Assembly (NCBI GenBank): GCA_958295495.1
Contig: OY282352.1
Coordinates: forward strand, 4,906,049-4,970,048
Source: an uncultured Latescibacterota bacterium
GTDB taxonomy: Bacteria; Latescibacterota; UBA2968; UBA8231
DNA length: 64,000 bases
Direction of reading: 5' to 3'
The notes under the pieces are model-generated. The model was not told the origin of the DNA, ran no database searches, and worked only from the letters and a program-made list of their open reading frames with translations. Below are positions 1 through 8,902 of this stretch, one piece after another (positions within the stretch are counted from its first letter, which is position 1; each line of letters begins with the position of its first letter). The translations under genes were made by a program, and so were the position numbers.

Positions 1-2033
1 CGGCGATATAAGGCCACCCCGCCAAAGCGCATGATCATCTTTTTGATAAACCAAGCCAAGAACACGCTAAACCACACGTGGTTGAGCATATCGTTGGCGC
101 CAATGGGAAAGCCGATGGGATGAACGGGCCACCAAGGCAGGTGCTGCCGCGCCCACATCATCGCCACCATCACCAGCCCGCCGCCGGCCAAAAACCCCAG
201 CCCCGGCCAGTGTACGCCCGCCGGCTCCATGTTGCGCAACGCGCTGTTGTACGCGGTTTCGGGCGCGCCTTTGAAAAACCAACTGTTGAGGTTCACCCCG
301 CCGTGCTGATAGGCCATGTGAAAAATCATCCAAAACGAACCGAGGGCACCGATGAACAGCGCGAGAATAATAGCCCCAAACACCAGCCGCCGCAGCCGCG
401 GCTCCATCTCCTCGATTAGCTTGAGGGCATTGGTGCAGGTTGCCATGACGAACACCCGTATATCCGCGCCCCACATATAGGCCAACGACAAGTTCCACAC
501 CCCAGTCCGACTTACCAGATCGGTCCCCATTCCCAAGATCACCAAATCGGGTGCCGTCATCGGCGCACGCACGGCCGCCAAGCCGGCTTCGGCGACGATC
601 CGCGTAATCCCCAGAAAGACGAGCAGGGCCAAAACGACAAAAACAAACGCCACCCACAGCGGCGTCCCCATGATCCACAGCCACCACGACATGACCAAGA
701 CCCCGCCCACAGCAGCAAAAAAAGACCAGCGATAGGACATGATCTCATCCCCATCCTCCACCTGTGGTGCCCAGCCAAGGGCCTTTTTACATACATTGCG
801 AAAGTGTTCCCTCCCCACCCACAAACCAACCCCGACCATGGCCAGCAAGGCACCAACCCCTTGATAGGCCATCAGGGAAACGTCGGCTACGCCGAAGACG
901 ACCTTCTGCTCGGACGTCACGCCGGCGAGCGCGAAGAGCTCCTTTTCAAACTTGGCCAAAATGTGAAAAAACCAGATACCGGCAGCGATATTGGCATTGA
1001 TGAAGTACGAAAAGCCGACCATGGCAAAGCTGATGGTCAGTTGTAAGGTCTGCTTGCCCACCAAGGATAGCGACGAACTCAGGGAGAAGACCGGAAAAGC
1101 CGCGTCGTAGTGGTGCAGTGCCTTCAAGCTGCCAAAAAAAATCGGCAAAATAAAACCGGCCCACATGGCCGGCTGGCGAAAAAAGGTATTGATCTTAAGC
1201 CCACGCTCCTCTCCGCGCACCATGGCCAGCCCCACTTGCGTGAGTGGATAGGCCAGCCGCTCGCGCTCCATCCACTGCCGGCGGACGATAACTGAGACCG
1301 ACACCATGGTCGCGTATAGCGCCAAGAGAAAGACCGCCCACCAGCACAAAGGCTCGACCCACGCCGCGTAGGGAATCGCCTCCCCGGATGCGAGTCCTTC
1401 GTAAAAGCTTTTACTGTCGAGTCCGTCGTCGACCAGTAGCGGGCGGGCGGAAAAATGGGGAAAGAGCACTTCTCGCCACTTGTTTTCCGGCGAGGCAAAG
1501 TAAAACACCGCCGTGATCATCGGCAGAATTTGTTCGCTCAGACCCATGGTGCAAAGAGCCGAGACGATCAACAGCATGACGTAAACGAGAATCAGCTCGG
1601 CTCGGTTGAGGACCAAACTCCGCCCGGAAAAGACCAATACCATATTGAGCAGGGACGAGGCGAGGAGGAAGGTGGCAAAGAAAAAACCCGGGGCAAAGGG
1701 ATCGAGGGGCACCGCCCACCCATAGTAGAAGCCATAGAGCGCACACGATACTGCGGCCCAAACTACCGCACCCAGCAGGCTAGCAGCCACCTTGAACAGC
1801 ACATTGAGCAGCCCGATGAGCACTAGAAACAAAAAAATGGCCCCCGGGGTACTGAAGTCCAAGGCCATGTAGGAGCCGCGTATGATCATGTTGCCGTACG
1901 GAGCACCGACGGCAAGAAAAAAGCTGAGAAACGACCCCACCCAAAACGCACGCATGGTTAGCTGCTGAGTACCGGGCGGCGCAAGGAGGGCTTGGTCGCG
2001 CCCAGCAAAGTGGTGCAGGTAGTGAATCGGCAA
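1..2033 (-). CDS. DUF6785/DUF6784-type multi-pass membrane protein, C-terminus cut by window edge
   Basis: The open frame runs leftward off the window with no stop, so at least 670 residues are present. It is very hydrophobic with roughly 12-14 membrane segments and contains family-like landmarks: RGSYMALD near the N-terminus, LNRAELILVYVM, FASPENKWREVLFPHF, RRQWMERERLAYPLTQV, RIVAEAGLAAVR and WPVHPIGFPIG. From memory these match the DUF6785/DUF6784 integral membrane family (distantly transporter-like; function unknown). The start is uncertain: TTG at 2033 gives a 26-residue N-terminal extension ending in LTMRAFW, while the first in-frame ATG is at 1955 without a clear ribosome site. The -10-like TATAAT at 2081-2086 favours the upstream start. 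It is divergent from the peptidase at 2155. Confidence 0.75.
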   Translation of the reverse strand, partial: MPIHYLHHFAGRDQALLAPPGTQQLTMRAFWVGSFLSFFLAVGAPYGNMIIRGSYMALDFSTPGAIFLFLVLIGLLNVLFKVAASLLGAVVWAAVSCALYGFYYGWAVPLDPFAPGFFFATFLLASSLLNMVLVFSGRSLVLNRAELILVYVMLLIVSALCTMGLSEQILPMITAVFYFASPENKWREVLFPHFSARPLLVDDGLDSKSFYEGLASGEAIPYAAWVEPLCWWAVFLLALYATMVSVSVIVRRQWMERERLAYPLTQVGLAMVRGEERGLKINTFFRQPAMWAGFILPIFFGSLKALHHYDAAFPVFSLSSSLSLVGKQTLQLTISFAMVGFSYFINANIAAGIWFFHILAKFEKELFALAGVTSEQKVVFGVADVSLMAYQGVGALLAMVGVGLWVGREHFRNVCKKALGWAPQVEDGDEIMSYRWSFFAAVGGVLVMSWWLWIMGTPLWVAFVFVVLALLVFLGITRIVAEAGLAAVRAPMTAPDLVILGMGTDLVSRTGVWNLSLAYMWGADIRVFVMATCTNALKLIEEMEPRLRRLVFGAIILALFIGALGSFWMIFHMAYQHGGVNLNSWFFKGAPETAYNSALRNMEPAGVHWPGLGFLAGGGLVMVAMMWARQHLPWWPVHPIGFPIGANDMLNHVWFSVFLAWFIKKMIMRFGGVALYR

Positions 2034-2080
2034 GCGTCTTAGCAAGTGGAGCCCTCTGCTGTATCGCGATGGTGGGGTGC

Positions 2081-2086
2081 ATTATA
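2081..2086 (-). promoter_or_regulatory. -10-like box for the DUF6785 gene
   Basis: On the minus strand TATAAT matches the sigma-70 -10 consensus exactly; a weak -35 (TTCCAA) lies 17 bp further upstream. Transcription would begin near 2075, about 40 nt before the TTG start at 2033. The weak -35 makes this tentative. Confidence 0.4.
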
Positions 2087-2154
2087 ATAAGCCGCCTAAC
2101 CAATTGGAACAACGCGAGTTGACGGCATGGGTATTTGGGGGTTTTTTCCTAGGT

Positions 2155-3276
2155 ATGGAACTCGACTTCCTCCAGCTCGCCCGTCCGCTCATCCGCGCCC
2201 CCACAGCCCCTTTCCACGAGCATTTTGCCTTCGACATCGCGCGCGTATTCGCAGCCGAGCGGCCTCTAATCCAAATGCTCTACGACCGCTGTGGCAACAG
2301 CTTGCTGCTCTACGACGGCGGCCAACAGGAGGACGAATTTCTCGTCTTGACTGCCCACCTCGACCACCCTGGCTTAGTGTGGCGGACCTCGCAGGGGCCA
2401 AGCCGAGCGCTGTTTGAAATCCTCGGCGGTGTCGAACTAGAGCAGGCCCTGGCGACGGGCGTACGCCTATTCAACCTGAATCGCCCGGCTACCCAGCGCG
2501 GCACCCCCGGGACTATCGTGCGGACGGTGGAAGAGGAAGGAGCGCGTTATCCCCTAGTTGAAGTGGTCGCAGCACCCGCTAGCCTCCAAGGCCCGGGGAC
2601 CTTTGCGATGTGGGATTTGCCAGCCTTTAGGGTGCGGGGTCGGCGCTTGAGCGGACGGGCGATCGATGATTTGGCCGGCGCAGCCGTGGCTTTGTGCGTC
2701 TTGGATTCCTTGGTGCGCCAGCAAGCCTCGGCCCGCGTCGGCGTCTTGCTCACGCGTGCGGAAGAGGTGGGTTTCGTCGGCATGCTCGCCGCGCTAGAGG
2801 CCAAGTTCTTGCCTCGCCGCGCACTCTACATCAACATCGAGTGCTCTAGCGTGGCGGCTGGAGCTATGCTGGGCGCGGGGCCGATCTTGCGAGTCGGCGA
2901 TCGGCTCTGGGTTTTCGACCCGGACATCAGCGGTGGGCTGGCGGCACTGGCCGACGAATTGACCTCCCAACAACCCTCTTTCCGCTACCAACGCAAGCTG
3001 ATGGACAGCGGTGCTTGCGAAGCCACTCCGCTGATGCAGGCCGATTATCGCACAGGCGCGGTGGCACTGCCCCTCGGCAACTATCACAACTCGGGACCGG
3101 GCGCGCAATTGGCCCCAGAATACATCGACCTCGACGATGCTAACCGACTGGTACGCCTCCTCGTCCACGTGGCCCAACGTGGCATTGGCACCGGGCTGGC
3201 GCATTCGGCCGCTGCGCTCGACTCGATGCTCGCCGGACGCCTAGCGCAATACCGCGACCACCTGCTTCCCCTGTAA
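2155..3276 (+). CDS. M42-like metallo-aminopeptidase family protein
   Basis: The 373-residue product has the layout of co-catalytic zinc aminopeptidases of the M42/M20/M28 clan: a first ligand motif LTAHLDHPG (His-x-Asp) around residue 65, the bridging Asp in GRAIDDLAGAA, the catalytic Glu pair in TRAEEVGFVG, a further acidic ligand in INIECSS and a late His in NYHNSGPG. Such enzymes trim N-terminal residues from peptides in the cytoplasm; substrate cannot be read here. An open frame extends up to 2077, but I chose ATG 2155 because MELDFLQLARPLIRAPTAP begins like the family and the extra 26 residues would overlap the divergent promoter area. It stands alone between divergent and convergent neighbours. 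Confidence 0.75.
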   Translation: MELDFLQLARPLIRAPTAPFHEHFAFDIARVFAAERPLIQMLYDRCGNSLLLYDGGQQEDEFLVLTAHLDHPGLVWRTSQGPSRALFEILGGVELEQALATGVRLFNLNRPATQRGTPGTIVRTVEEEGARYPLVEVVAAPASLQGPGTFAMWDLPAFRVRGRRLSGRAIDDLAGAAVALCVLDSLVRQQASARVGVLLTRAEEVGFVGMLAALEAKFLPRRALYINIECSSVAAGAMLGAGPILRVGDRLWVFDPDISGGLAALADELTSQQPSFRYQRKLMDSGACEATPLMQADYRTGAVALPLGNYHNSGPGAQLAPEYIDLDDANRLVRLLVHVAQRGIGTGLAHSAAALDSMLAGRLAQYRDHLLPL

Positions 3277-3331
3277 CGGCTCGGCAACAGCAGGGGCTGA
3301 CAACGACGCCAGCCCGACCAAAACGCGATCG

Positions 3332-4108
3332 CTAGACAATGGTCCATCCTCCATCCACCACGAGCGTGTGCCCGGTTATCATGGCCGCGGCATCCGATGC
3401 CAAAAAGATCACCGGTGCCGACATTTCCTCCGGCTCGGCCAAGGCACCGCGCAGCAAATTTTTGGTCTTCACTGCATCGGCAAAGGCTTGGCTTTCGCGC
3501 ATCGCAGTTTCGGCCAATGGCGAGCGGGTCACGGTTGGGGCAACCGCGTTGACCCGTATCTGGTACTCGGCCCATTCCGCGGCCATGGTCCGCGTCAGGT
3601 TGTTGACGCCGCCCTTGGCACCCGAGTACGGACCGCGCTCCGGCGCACCGACCACGCCTGCTTGAGACGAGATATTGACGATATTGCCCCCCTCCCCTTG
3701 GGCGATCATCTGCCGCACGGCGATCTGGCTACAGAAAAACACATTCTTCAGGTTGGCATCGACGATCAAGTCGTAGAGTGCTTCGTCGTAGTCGAGGAGC
3801 TTGCCGACCTTGTTGTAGCCGGCATTGTTGACCAGCACGTCAATCCGCCCCAAGTGCGCTACGACCGCGGCCATAAAACGCTCGATAGAGCGCACGTCTG
3901 TCACGTCGAGCCGGTGGTAAAAACACGTCCCTCCTGCGGCCTCAATCTCCGCGGCCAGCGTTTCCAACTCGGCCGGGGTGCGGCTGCCAACGGCGACGCG
4001 CGCGCCCGACTGGGCGCATTCTAAAGCAATCGTCCGGCCAATCCCCCGGCCGGCCCCCGTGACAATGACCGTTTTGCCCTCTAGACCAAAACGCGCTAGC
4101 GGTGGCAT
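3332..4108 (-). CDS. Short-chain dehydrogenase/reductase (SDR)
   Basis: Classical 258-residue SDR of 3-oxoacyl-ACP-reductase/glucose-dehydrogenase type. The Rossmann dinucleotide motif TGAGRGIG is at residues 17-24, NNAG near 92, the active Ser in NISSQAG and the catalytic Tyr-Lys in YSGAKGG near 160; the C-terminus ends VDGGWTIV, usual for the family. The start is preceded by GAGGAG with 5-6 nt spacing. It is the last gene of a leftward operon, 12 nt after the LarA-like gene and behind a sugar isomerase, so it probably oxidises or reduces a sugar or polyol intermediate; the substrate is inference. Confidence 0.88.
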   Translation of the reverse strand: MPPLARFGLEGKTVIVTGAGRGIGRTIALECAQSGARVAVGSRTPAELETLAAEIEAAGGTCFYHRLDVTDVRSIERFMAAVVAHLGRIDVLVNNAGYNKVGKLLDYDEALYDLIVDANLKNVFFCSQIAVRQMIAQGEGGNIVNISSQAGVVGAPERGPYSGAKGGVNNLTRTMAAEWAEYQIRVNAVAPTVTRSPLAETAMRESQAFADAVKTKNLLRGALAEPEEMSAPVIFLASDAAAMITGHTLVVDGGWTIV

Positions 4109-4120
4109 TTTTTCTCCTCT

Positions 4121-5302
4121 TTAGTAATCGGCGTCGGCGGCTTGTTGCAGCGCGCCAGCCGGAAAGACCGACACTTTGGCGCCAGCCCGGTGGTGTTTGT
4201 CCAATTCGCTCAATACGGCCTGCCAAGTTTTGCAGAAAATAATCCCCTCGCCAAAGAGCGAGGCCGCATCCCACTTGTTGATCCCTGGCGAAAATAAAAT
4301 AGTGCGCCGGGCCGGCTGACTGGGCTTTCCCCGCAGTGCCGTGCCCGGCCCCAGCACCGAGTGCCAACCCAGCCCCTCCGGGCTAGCCGAGCACATAACG
4401 GTGGTCGAGTTTTCATTGAAGGGGGTTTTCTTGGTTCCGCCCAACGGCGTCATGGCCAATCCGGCTTGGCACAGTTCCGTATCCTTGGGGAAGGCGTTGA
4501 ACACCCCAATGTCGAAGGCGTCGGGCACTTGGGTAGCGTACTGCTCGCGCCCCAACTCGCAGCCCCGCGCAAAGGCCGCGTCCGTATCCCCGGCGACCAA
4601 GGCCGAGATCTCCAAGCTCTCGTTGAGCAGCGGGTTGACGATATAACTGACCCCAGCCATCTTCGCCACCTCGGACAGGTGGGCGCGAAAATTTTCGTGT
4701 ACGTGGCGGTGGTTGAGCATAATCGTCTGCTGCCCACAAGCACCGGGGATGAGCAATTTGGCCCCGCCGCCGAACATCCCCCCGCGCGGCGTGATCATCC
4801 CCAAGGCGATGCGGACCTCGCAGGAGGTCATATCGCGGTTGACCCAAATCGGCACCCCTCGGCTGGAGTAGCCTAAAAATTCCAAGTTCTCGTAGGCATT
4901 GTGGTTGAGCACCTGCATGGTTTCGACGATGTCCAACCCGACCTTCTTGACCAAGTCGTCGCGGGTCATCGGGCGGTGGGCAGCTAAGGCGCAGATGATC
5001 TTTACGGCGTCGGCCCCAATCCCGGCTGCGGCTAGCTCCTCAAGCACATAGGGCAAGAGCCGAAAAGCCGGCGTCGGGCGCGAGAGGTCGTCAACCAAGA
5101 TGGCCGCTGAAGACCGGCCGCGGGCAAACTCGCGCAGGGGCAAAGCGCCGATGGCCTCTTGCAGTGCCCGGCGAATCCCGGCGTCGCCAATGTCCGGCCC
5201 GCCCCGCATCTGATGCACCGCCACTTCCCAGTGGTCGGGAAACTCCATCTTGAACGGAGCCTTGCCGTACCAAGCGGCCCAAGGGACGAGAATTTCCTGC
5301 AT
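4121..5302 (-). CDS. LarA-like nickel-pincer racemase/epimerase (DUF2088)
   Basis: The 393-residue protein resembles lactate racemase LarA, whose nickel-pincer cofactor performs hydride-transfer racemisation of 2-hydroxy acids. The N-terminal domain carries DDLSRPTP (the DDxxRP signature), a His in ALAAHRPMTRDD and, in the middle, GGGAKLLIPGACG whose Lys corresponds to the cofactor-attachment Lys, followed by LNHRHVHENF. Many LarA homologues act on sugar acids rather than lactate; the flanking sugar isomerase and SDR suggest such a role here (inference). No larB/C/E cofactor genes are in the window. AGGAGG lies 6 nt before the ATG and overlaps the stop of the upstream isomerase gene. Confidence 0.8.
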   Translation of the reverse strand: MQEILVPWAAWYGKAPFKMEFPDHWEVAVHQMRGGPDIGDAGIRRALQEAIGALPLREFARGRSSAAILVDDLSRPTPAFRLLPYVLEELAAAGIGADAVKIICALAAHRPMTRDDLVKKVGLDIVETMQVLNHNAYENLEFLGYSSRGVPIWVNRDMTSCEVRIALGMITPRGGMFGGGAKLLIPGACGQQTIMLNHRHVHENFRAHLSEVAKMAGVSYIVNPLLNESLEISALVAGDTDAAFARGCELGREQYATQVPDAFDIGVFNAFPKDTELCQAGLAMTPLGGTKKTPFNENSTTVMCSASPEGLGWHSVLGPGTALRGKPSQPARRTILFSPGINKWDAASLFGEGIIFCKTWQAVLSELDKHHRAGAKVSVFPAGALQQAADADY

Positions 5303-5312
5303 GATTTTCCTC

Positions 5313-6077
5313 CTAGTCCAAGCCCATGGCCCGCAGGTTGCACAGGCTTAGACCCAAGCTGGCAAAGGGGTCGCCCGGGCAGGTGTCTTGCTCGACCAAA
5401 TACCATTCGATCGGCGCTCTTTTACAGGCCGCGAGAATGGGCTCCCACTCCAAGTTCCCCTCCCCCACTTCGGCGAAGCATTGCTTGGACCCGTCCATGC
5501 TCAGGTCTTTCAGATGGACGATGTGCATGCGGTCGCGCAACTTGTCCAACCACGAGGCCGGGTTGCCGCCGCCATGTTGGATCCAATAGGTATCGACTTC
5601 AAAGGAAAAGACGGCTGGGTCGCTCTCCTCGCGGAGGATGTCCAGCCCGGTGCGCCCGGCGAAGCGCTCCAACTCGAAGCTGTGGTTGTGGTAGCTAAAG
5701 GTCAGGCCCGCGGCAATGAGCGGACGCGCCGCCGCCGAAGCCTCGGCTGCAAAGCGGGCAAAGCCCTCGCGATTGCGGTATTCCTGGGGCAAGCCGCCGA
5801 TGGCCACGTGGCGGCATCCCCACATTTGGTGCTCCTCGACGATGGCGTGGGGTTCGTCGCAGATGCGCTGGTAGCTGGTGTGCGTGGCAGCGATCTGTAC
5901 CCCCTCGGCCTTGCTTATCGCGGCCAGTTCGGCCGGTGAGATCGCCCCGAGGGCCGAGGCTTGCACGGCCTCGTACCCGAGTGCTCGCACCTTGGCGAAG
6001 GTGTGGCGAATATCATTCGGGGTTTTGGTATAATCGCGCACTGTAAACAACTGTGCGCCAATCGCTGAAGTAGGCAT
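5313..6077 (-). CDS. Sugar phosphate isomerase/epimerase, TIM-barrel (AP endonuclease 2 family)
   Basis: This 254-residue protein has the Xylose-isomerase-like TIM-barrel pattern: IGAQLFTVRDYT at the N-terminus, VQASALG, TFSYHNHSFEL with the characteristic His pair, EVDTYWIQHGG with metal-ligand Asp, IVHLKDLS with His and Asp, and a terminal Glu region WYLVEQDTCPGDPF. Related enzymes isomerise or epimerise keto-sugars using a divalent metal. It is first in a three-gene operon (isomerase, LarA-like, SDR) under the promoter at 6108-6136, and an AGGAG site precedes its ATG by 5 nt. The exact sugar cannot be deduced. Confidence 0.85.
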   Translation of the reverse strand: MPTSAIGAQLFTVRDYTKTPNDIRHTFAKVRALGYEAVQASALGAISPAELAAISKAEGVQIAATHTSYQRICDEPHAIVEEHQMWGCRHVAIGGLPQEYRNREGFARFAAEASAAARPLIAAGLTFSYHNHSFELERFAGRTGLDILREESDPAVFSFEVDTYWIQHGGGNPASWLDKLRDRMHIVHLKDLSMDGSKQCFAEVGEGNLEWEPILAACKRAPIEWYLVEQDTCPGDPFASLGLSLCNLRAMGLD

Positions 6078-6107
6078 GTGGTCTCCTGTATCTTTCTGAC
6101 TCCGCGC

Positions 6108-6136
6108 AATATAGCCGCCGCCTCTCCTAGCGTCAA
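6108..6136 (-). promoter_or_regulatory. Sigma-70 type promoter of the isomerase/LarA/SDR operon
   Basis: Minus strand TTGACG (6131-6136), a 17-bp spacer and TATATT (6108-6113). Expected start near 6101, about 24 nt before the ATG of the isomerase gene. Both hexamers are near consensus in an otherwise GC-rich region. Confidence 0.7.
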
Positions 6137-6190
6137 TTTAGTGGCAGCACTCCGCCCGCCCGCTCATTTATGAGCGCGAGTTCAAAGTTG

Positions 6191-7486
6191 TCACTGCCCA
6201 TCTGTGAAGTAATCTTTGGTGCCCTTGGCTTGGACTGCGTCGCCGATCCGATTCAAGGCGTGGACGTACGCGGCGGTGCGCGGCGCAATGCCCTGCTCTT
6301 GGGCAATGGCCCATACGCGCTCGGTCTCCTCGACCATCTTCCGCTTGAGCCGCTGGTTGACTTCCTTTAGGGTCCAATACAGGCCCTGGCGATTCTGCAC
6401 CCATTCGAAATAGCTCACCGTCACGCCGCCGGCGTTGACCAAGATGTCGGGGAATACTACCACATCCCGCTGGCGCAGGATCGCGTCGGCCCCCGGGGTG
6501 GTGGGGCCGTTGGCTAGTTCGTACACCGCCTTGGCCTTAATGTCGCGGGCGTTGGCCTCGGTGATCTGGTTTTCCAAGGCGGCCGGGGCGAGGATATCGA
6601 CGTCGAGCGCGAGCAATTCCTCGTTGGTGATGGTCTCGTGCTCGACGATGCTGCATACACTGCCCTCGCAGTACGTCGCCTTGAGGGTATGGGTCGAATC
6701 CTTGAACTGGCGCACGCTGGGGATGTCGAGCCCTTCGCGCCGGTAAATTCCTCCCTTGGAGTCGCTTACGGCCACGACCTTGTAACCGGCCTTGAAGAGC
6801 AATTCGGCGACGATGGCCCCGGCGTTGCCAAAGCCTTGCACGGCCACGGTCGTGGTGGCCGGCGAGCCACTCAAGCCGATCTTGGGCCAAGTCGCCTCTA
6901 TAGTAAAAAAGGCACCCATCGCAGTCGCCGTATCCCGCCCTAGACTCCCCCCCATGGTCAACGGCTTGCCGGTAATGACCGCCGGGGTGATCTGCCGCTT
7001 GATAATGCTGTACTCATCCACCATCCAGCCCATGATCATCTGATTGGTATAGACGTCCGGCGCTGGAATGTCGATGTCCGGGCCGATGAAGTCGGCCACG
7101 GCGTCGATATAGCCCCGGCTGAGTCGTTCCAGTTCAAAATGGGATAGTTCCTTGGGATTGACCGTGATGCCGCCTTTGCCGCCGCCGAAGGGCAAATTGG
7201 CCACCGCGCATTTGAAGGTCATCCAGAAGGCTAAAGACTGGACCTCGTCGCTGGACACGTCTTGGTGGTAGCGAATGCCGCCTTTGGTGGGGCCTCGGGT
7301 GTCGTCGTAGCGCACCCGGTAGCCCGAGAAAATGCGCAACGCGCCGTTGTCCATGCGCACCGGGATGGAGACTTTCAAACTCGACTTGGGCAACTTGAGC
7401 CGCTCGATGGCGTCCTCGGAAATGACCGCGTACGCAAGTGCTTCGTCGAGCCGTTGGCTGGCGTCGCTGAACAAAGATTGGGAAAT
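6191..7486 (-). CDS. gdhA: Glu/Leu/Phe/Val dehydrogenase (glutamate dehydrogenase), probable ATT start
   Basis: NAD(P)-dependent oxidative deamination of glutamate. Family motifs are complete: SIPVRMDNG, GYRVRYDDTRGPTKGGIRYH, the catalytic Lys in FKCAVANLPFGGGKGGI, PAPDVYTN, the Rossmann VAVQGFGNAG, and ILVNAGGVTVSYFEWVQN near the end. The frame is open far upstream to 7960, but that part overlaps the MFS gene and is unrelated. There is no ATG or GTG at the expected place; AAGGAG lies 8 nt before an in-frame ATT (7484-7486), giving 431 residues. A TTG at 7474 is the alternative but sits about 20 nt from the AAGGAG. Length fits the 410-430-residue family. Confidence 0.88.
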   Translation of the reverse strand: MSQSLFSDASQRLDEALAYAVISEDAIERLKLPKSSLKVSIPVRMDNGALRIFSGYRVRYDDTRGPTKGGIRYHQDVSSDEVQSLAFWMTFKCAVANLPFGGGKGGITVNPKELSHFELERLSRGYIDAVADFIGPDIDIPAPDVYTNQMIMGWMVDEYSIIKRQITPAVITGKPLTMGGSLGRDTATAMGAFFTIEATWPKIGLSGSPATTTVAVQGFGNAGAIVAELLFKAGYKVVAVSDSKGGIYRREGLDIPSVRQFKDSTHTLKATYCEGSVCSIVEHETITNEELLALDVDILAPAALENQITEANARDIKAKAVYELANGPTTPGADAILRQRDVVVFPDILVNAGGVTVSYFEWVQNRQGLYWTLKEVNQRLKRKMVEETERVWAIAQEQGIAPRTAAYVHALNRIGDAVQAKGTKDYFTDGQ

Positions 7487-7608
7487 GGAAAATTCTCCTT
7501 GAGCGATAGGTCGAAGCAGCGCATTTGCAAGGTAAATGCGCTGGACGGACCGTGCAACCGGGGATACGCCATTGAGACAGCAGAATGGTGCGGTTTGGTC
7601 ATTCCTCC

Positions 7609-8826
7609 CTACCGCCTCCCTACAAACCCCCGCACCAAAACCGCCGTTCCCACCGTCCCCACCCCCGCCAGCAGCGCCATGACGGCTACGGCCCCTTGCG
7701 CTCCCCAAGCCTCGGCCATTGCCCCACTCTGCAAGCGGCCAAAGGGACCGACGCCAATAGCCACGACCAAGGTGCTCATCGCTCGGCTCCGCATCTCGTC
7801 CGAGGATTCGACCAAGATGATGCTGCTCTGCATAATGCTGAAGCCCGCCTGCCCCAACCCAGAGCAAAACAGCATCGCCAAGGCGAGGCCAAAGGTCCCA
7901 CTCAAGGCAAAGGCGGCGAGGCCCGTACACGCAAGCAACGAGCCAGCGACAAAGAGCCATTCGTTGCTCAGCTTCCGGCGGCTTAGCTGGACCGCAGCCA
8001 AGCCCACAATCGCCCCGCCCCCACTAGCCGCGCCCAACCACCCCATGGCCTCCGGGCCGCGCCCGAATACGTCGCGCGCGAAAACCGGCAGCAGGTTCAT
8101 GTAGGGGAAAGCCCAGACGTTCATAAAGATCGTGATGAGAAAAACGCCGAATATCGGAGCGGAGGCCCGCATACTGGCCCACCCCTGCCGCCCGGCCCAC
8201 CCCGCCGCCCACGCACCCGTACTGGGTGCCTTGGAGTCTGTCTTGAGACCGGCCAACAAAAACAGCGCCAAGGTGCCTAACCCAACCAACACCAGCAGAG
8301 CACCCAAGCTGCCATAGGCCGCGGTGACATAGCCCGCCGCTAGGGGGCCAGCAATGCGCGTAAACCCCTGAATGACGTTCTCCAGCACCATGGCATCGAC
8401 TGTGCGGGCTTTGCCGACTAGATCGGGCACCATGCTGCGCCGGGTCGGCCAATCCAATGCCCAACAGGCCCCCAATGCCAGCGACACCACCGACAAATGC
8501 CACAACTCGAGCCGCCCCCAAAAGAGCAAGAGCGCCAACAGCCCCGTCCCCAGCACACTGACCAACTGTAGGGTCCAAACGATGTAGCGCCGCTTAAAGC
8601 GATCGGTAATTACCGCGCCGAACAACCCCATAATCAGCAGGGGGATGGCGCGGTAAAAGCCGATGACCTGAACCCACCACGGAGAATTCGTCAGCTCCAA
8701 AGCCAGCCACCCCAGCGCCAGCATCTCCATCCACATGGACTGCCACCAAAGGCCGTTGGCCAACCACAAGCGCACGAAATCGCCATTGGCCAAGGGTTCG
8801 AGGACGCTTCCTCTGACGGATTTCAC
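7609..8826 (-). CDS. MFS transporter (EntS/MFS_3-like exporter)
   Basis: A 405-residue protein with about 12 predicted membrane helices. The loop between helices 2 and 3 reads GAVITDRFKRRYIVWT, a version of the major-facilitator motif A, and LDWPTRRSMVPDLVGKA follows helix 4, which is common in the EntS-like drug/siderophore exporter branch (MFS_3). It begins MKSVRGSVLEPLANGDFVRLWL, the usual short cytoplasmic N-terminus. Substrate cannot be predicted. It lies upstream of glutamate dehydrogenase with a 122-nt gap and is divergent from RidA. Confidence 0.85.
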   Translation of the reverse strand: MKSVRGSVLEPLANGDFVRLWLANGLWWQSMWMEMLALGWLALELTNSPWWVQVIGFYRAIPLLIMGLFGAVITDRFKRRYIVWTLQLVSVLGTGLLALLLFWGRLELWHLSVVSLALGACWALDWPTRRSMVPDLVGKARTVDAMVLENVIQGFTRIAGPLAAGYVTAAYGSLGALLVLVGLGTLALFLLAGLKTDSKAPSTGAWAAGWAGRQGWASMRASAPIFGVFLITIFMNVWAFPYMNLLPVFARDVFGRGPEAMGWLGAASGGGAIVGLAAVQLSRRKLSNEWLFVAGSLLACTGLAAFALSGTFGLALAMLFCSGLGQAGFSIMQSSIILVESSDEMRSRAMSTLVVAIGVGPFGRLQSGAMAEAWGAQGAVAVMALLAGVGTVGTAVLVRGFVGRR

Positions 8827-8842
8827 GCTGTGTATCGCTGTC

Positions 8843-8870
8843 TTGCTGGAGTCATTGGGCGTCCTATATT
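8843..8870 (+). promoter_or_regulatory. Candidate sigma-70 promoter for ridA
   Basis: TTGCTG (8843-8848), 16-bp spacer, TATATT (8865-8870), about 32 nt before the RidA ATG. The -10 is strong and the -35 is fair. Confidence 0.5.
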
Positions 8871-8902
8871 AGTCGCGCCAACCAGCCCATGGGAGATTCA
8901 AC

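Noticed and set aside
6161..6176. CGCTCAT-TT-ATGAGCG palindrome as a terminator for gdhA
   Set aside because: Stem is short after allowing a real loop and there is no T-run.
7487..7960. N-terminal extension of the glutamate dehydrogenase frame
   Set aside because: The extra residues are low-complexity Gly/Arg/Trp sequence overlapping the MFS gene in another frame and have no similarity to the family.
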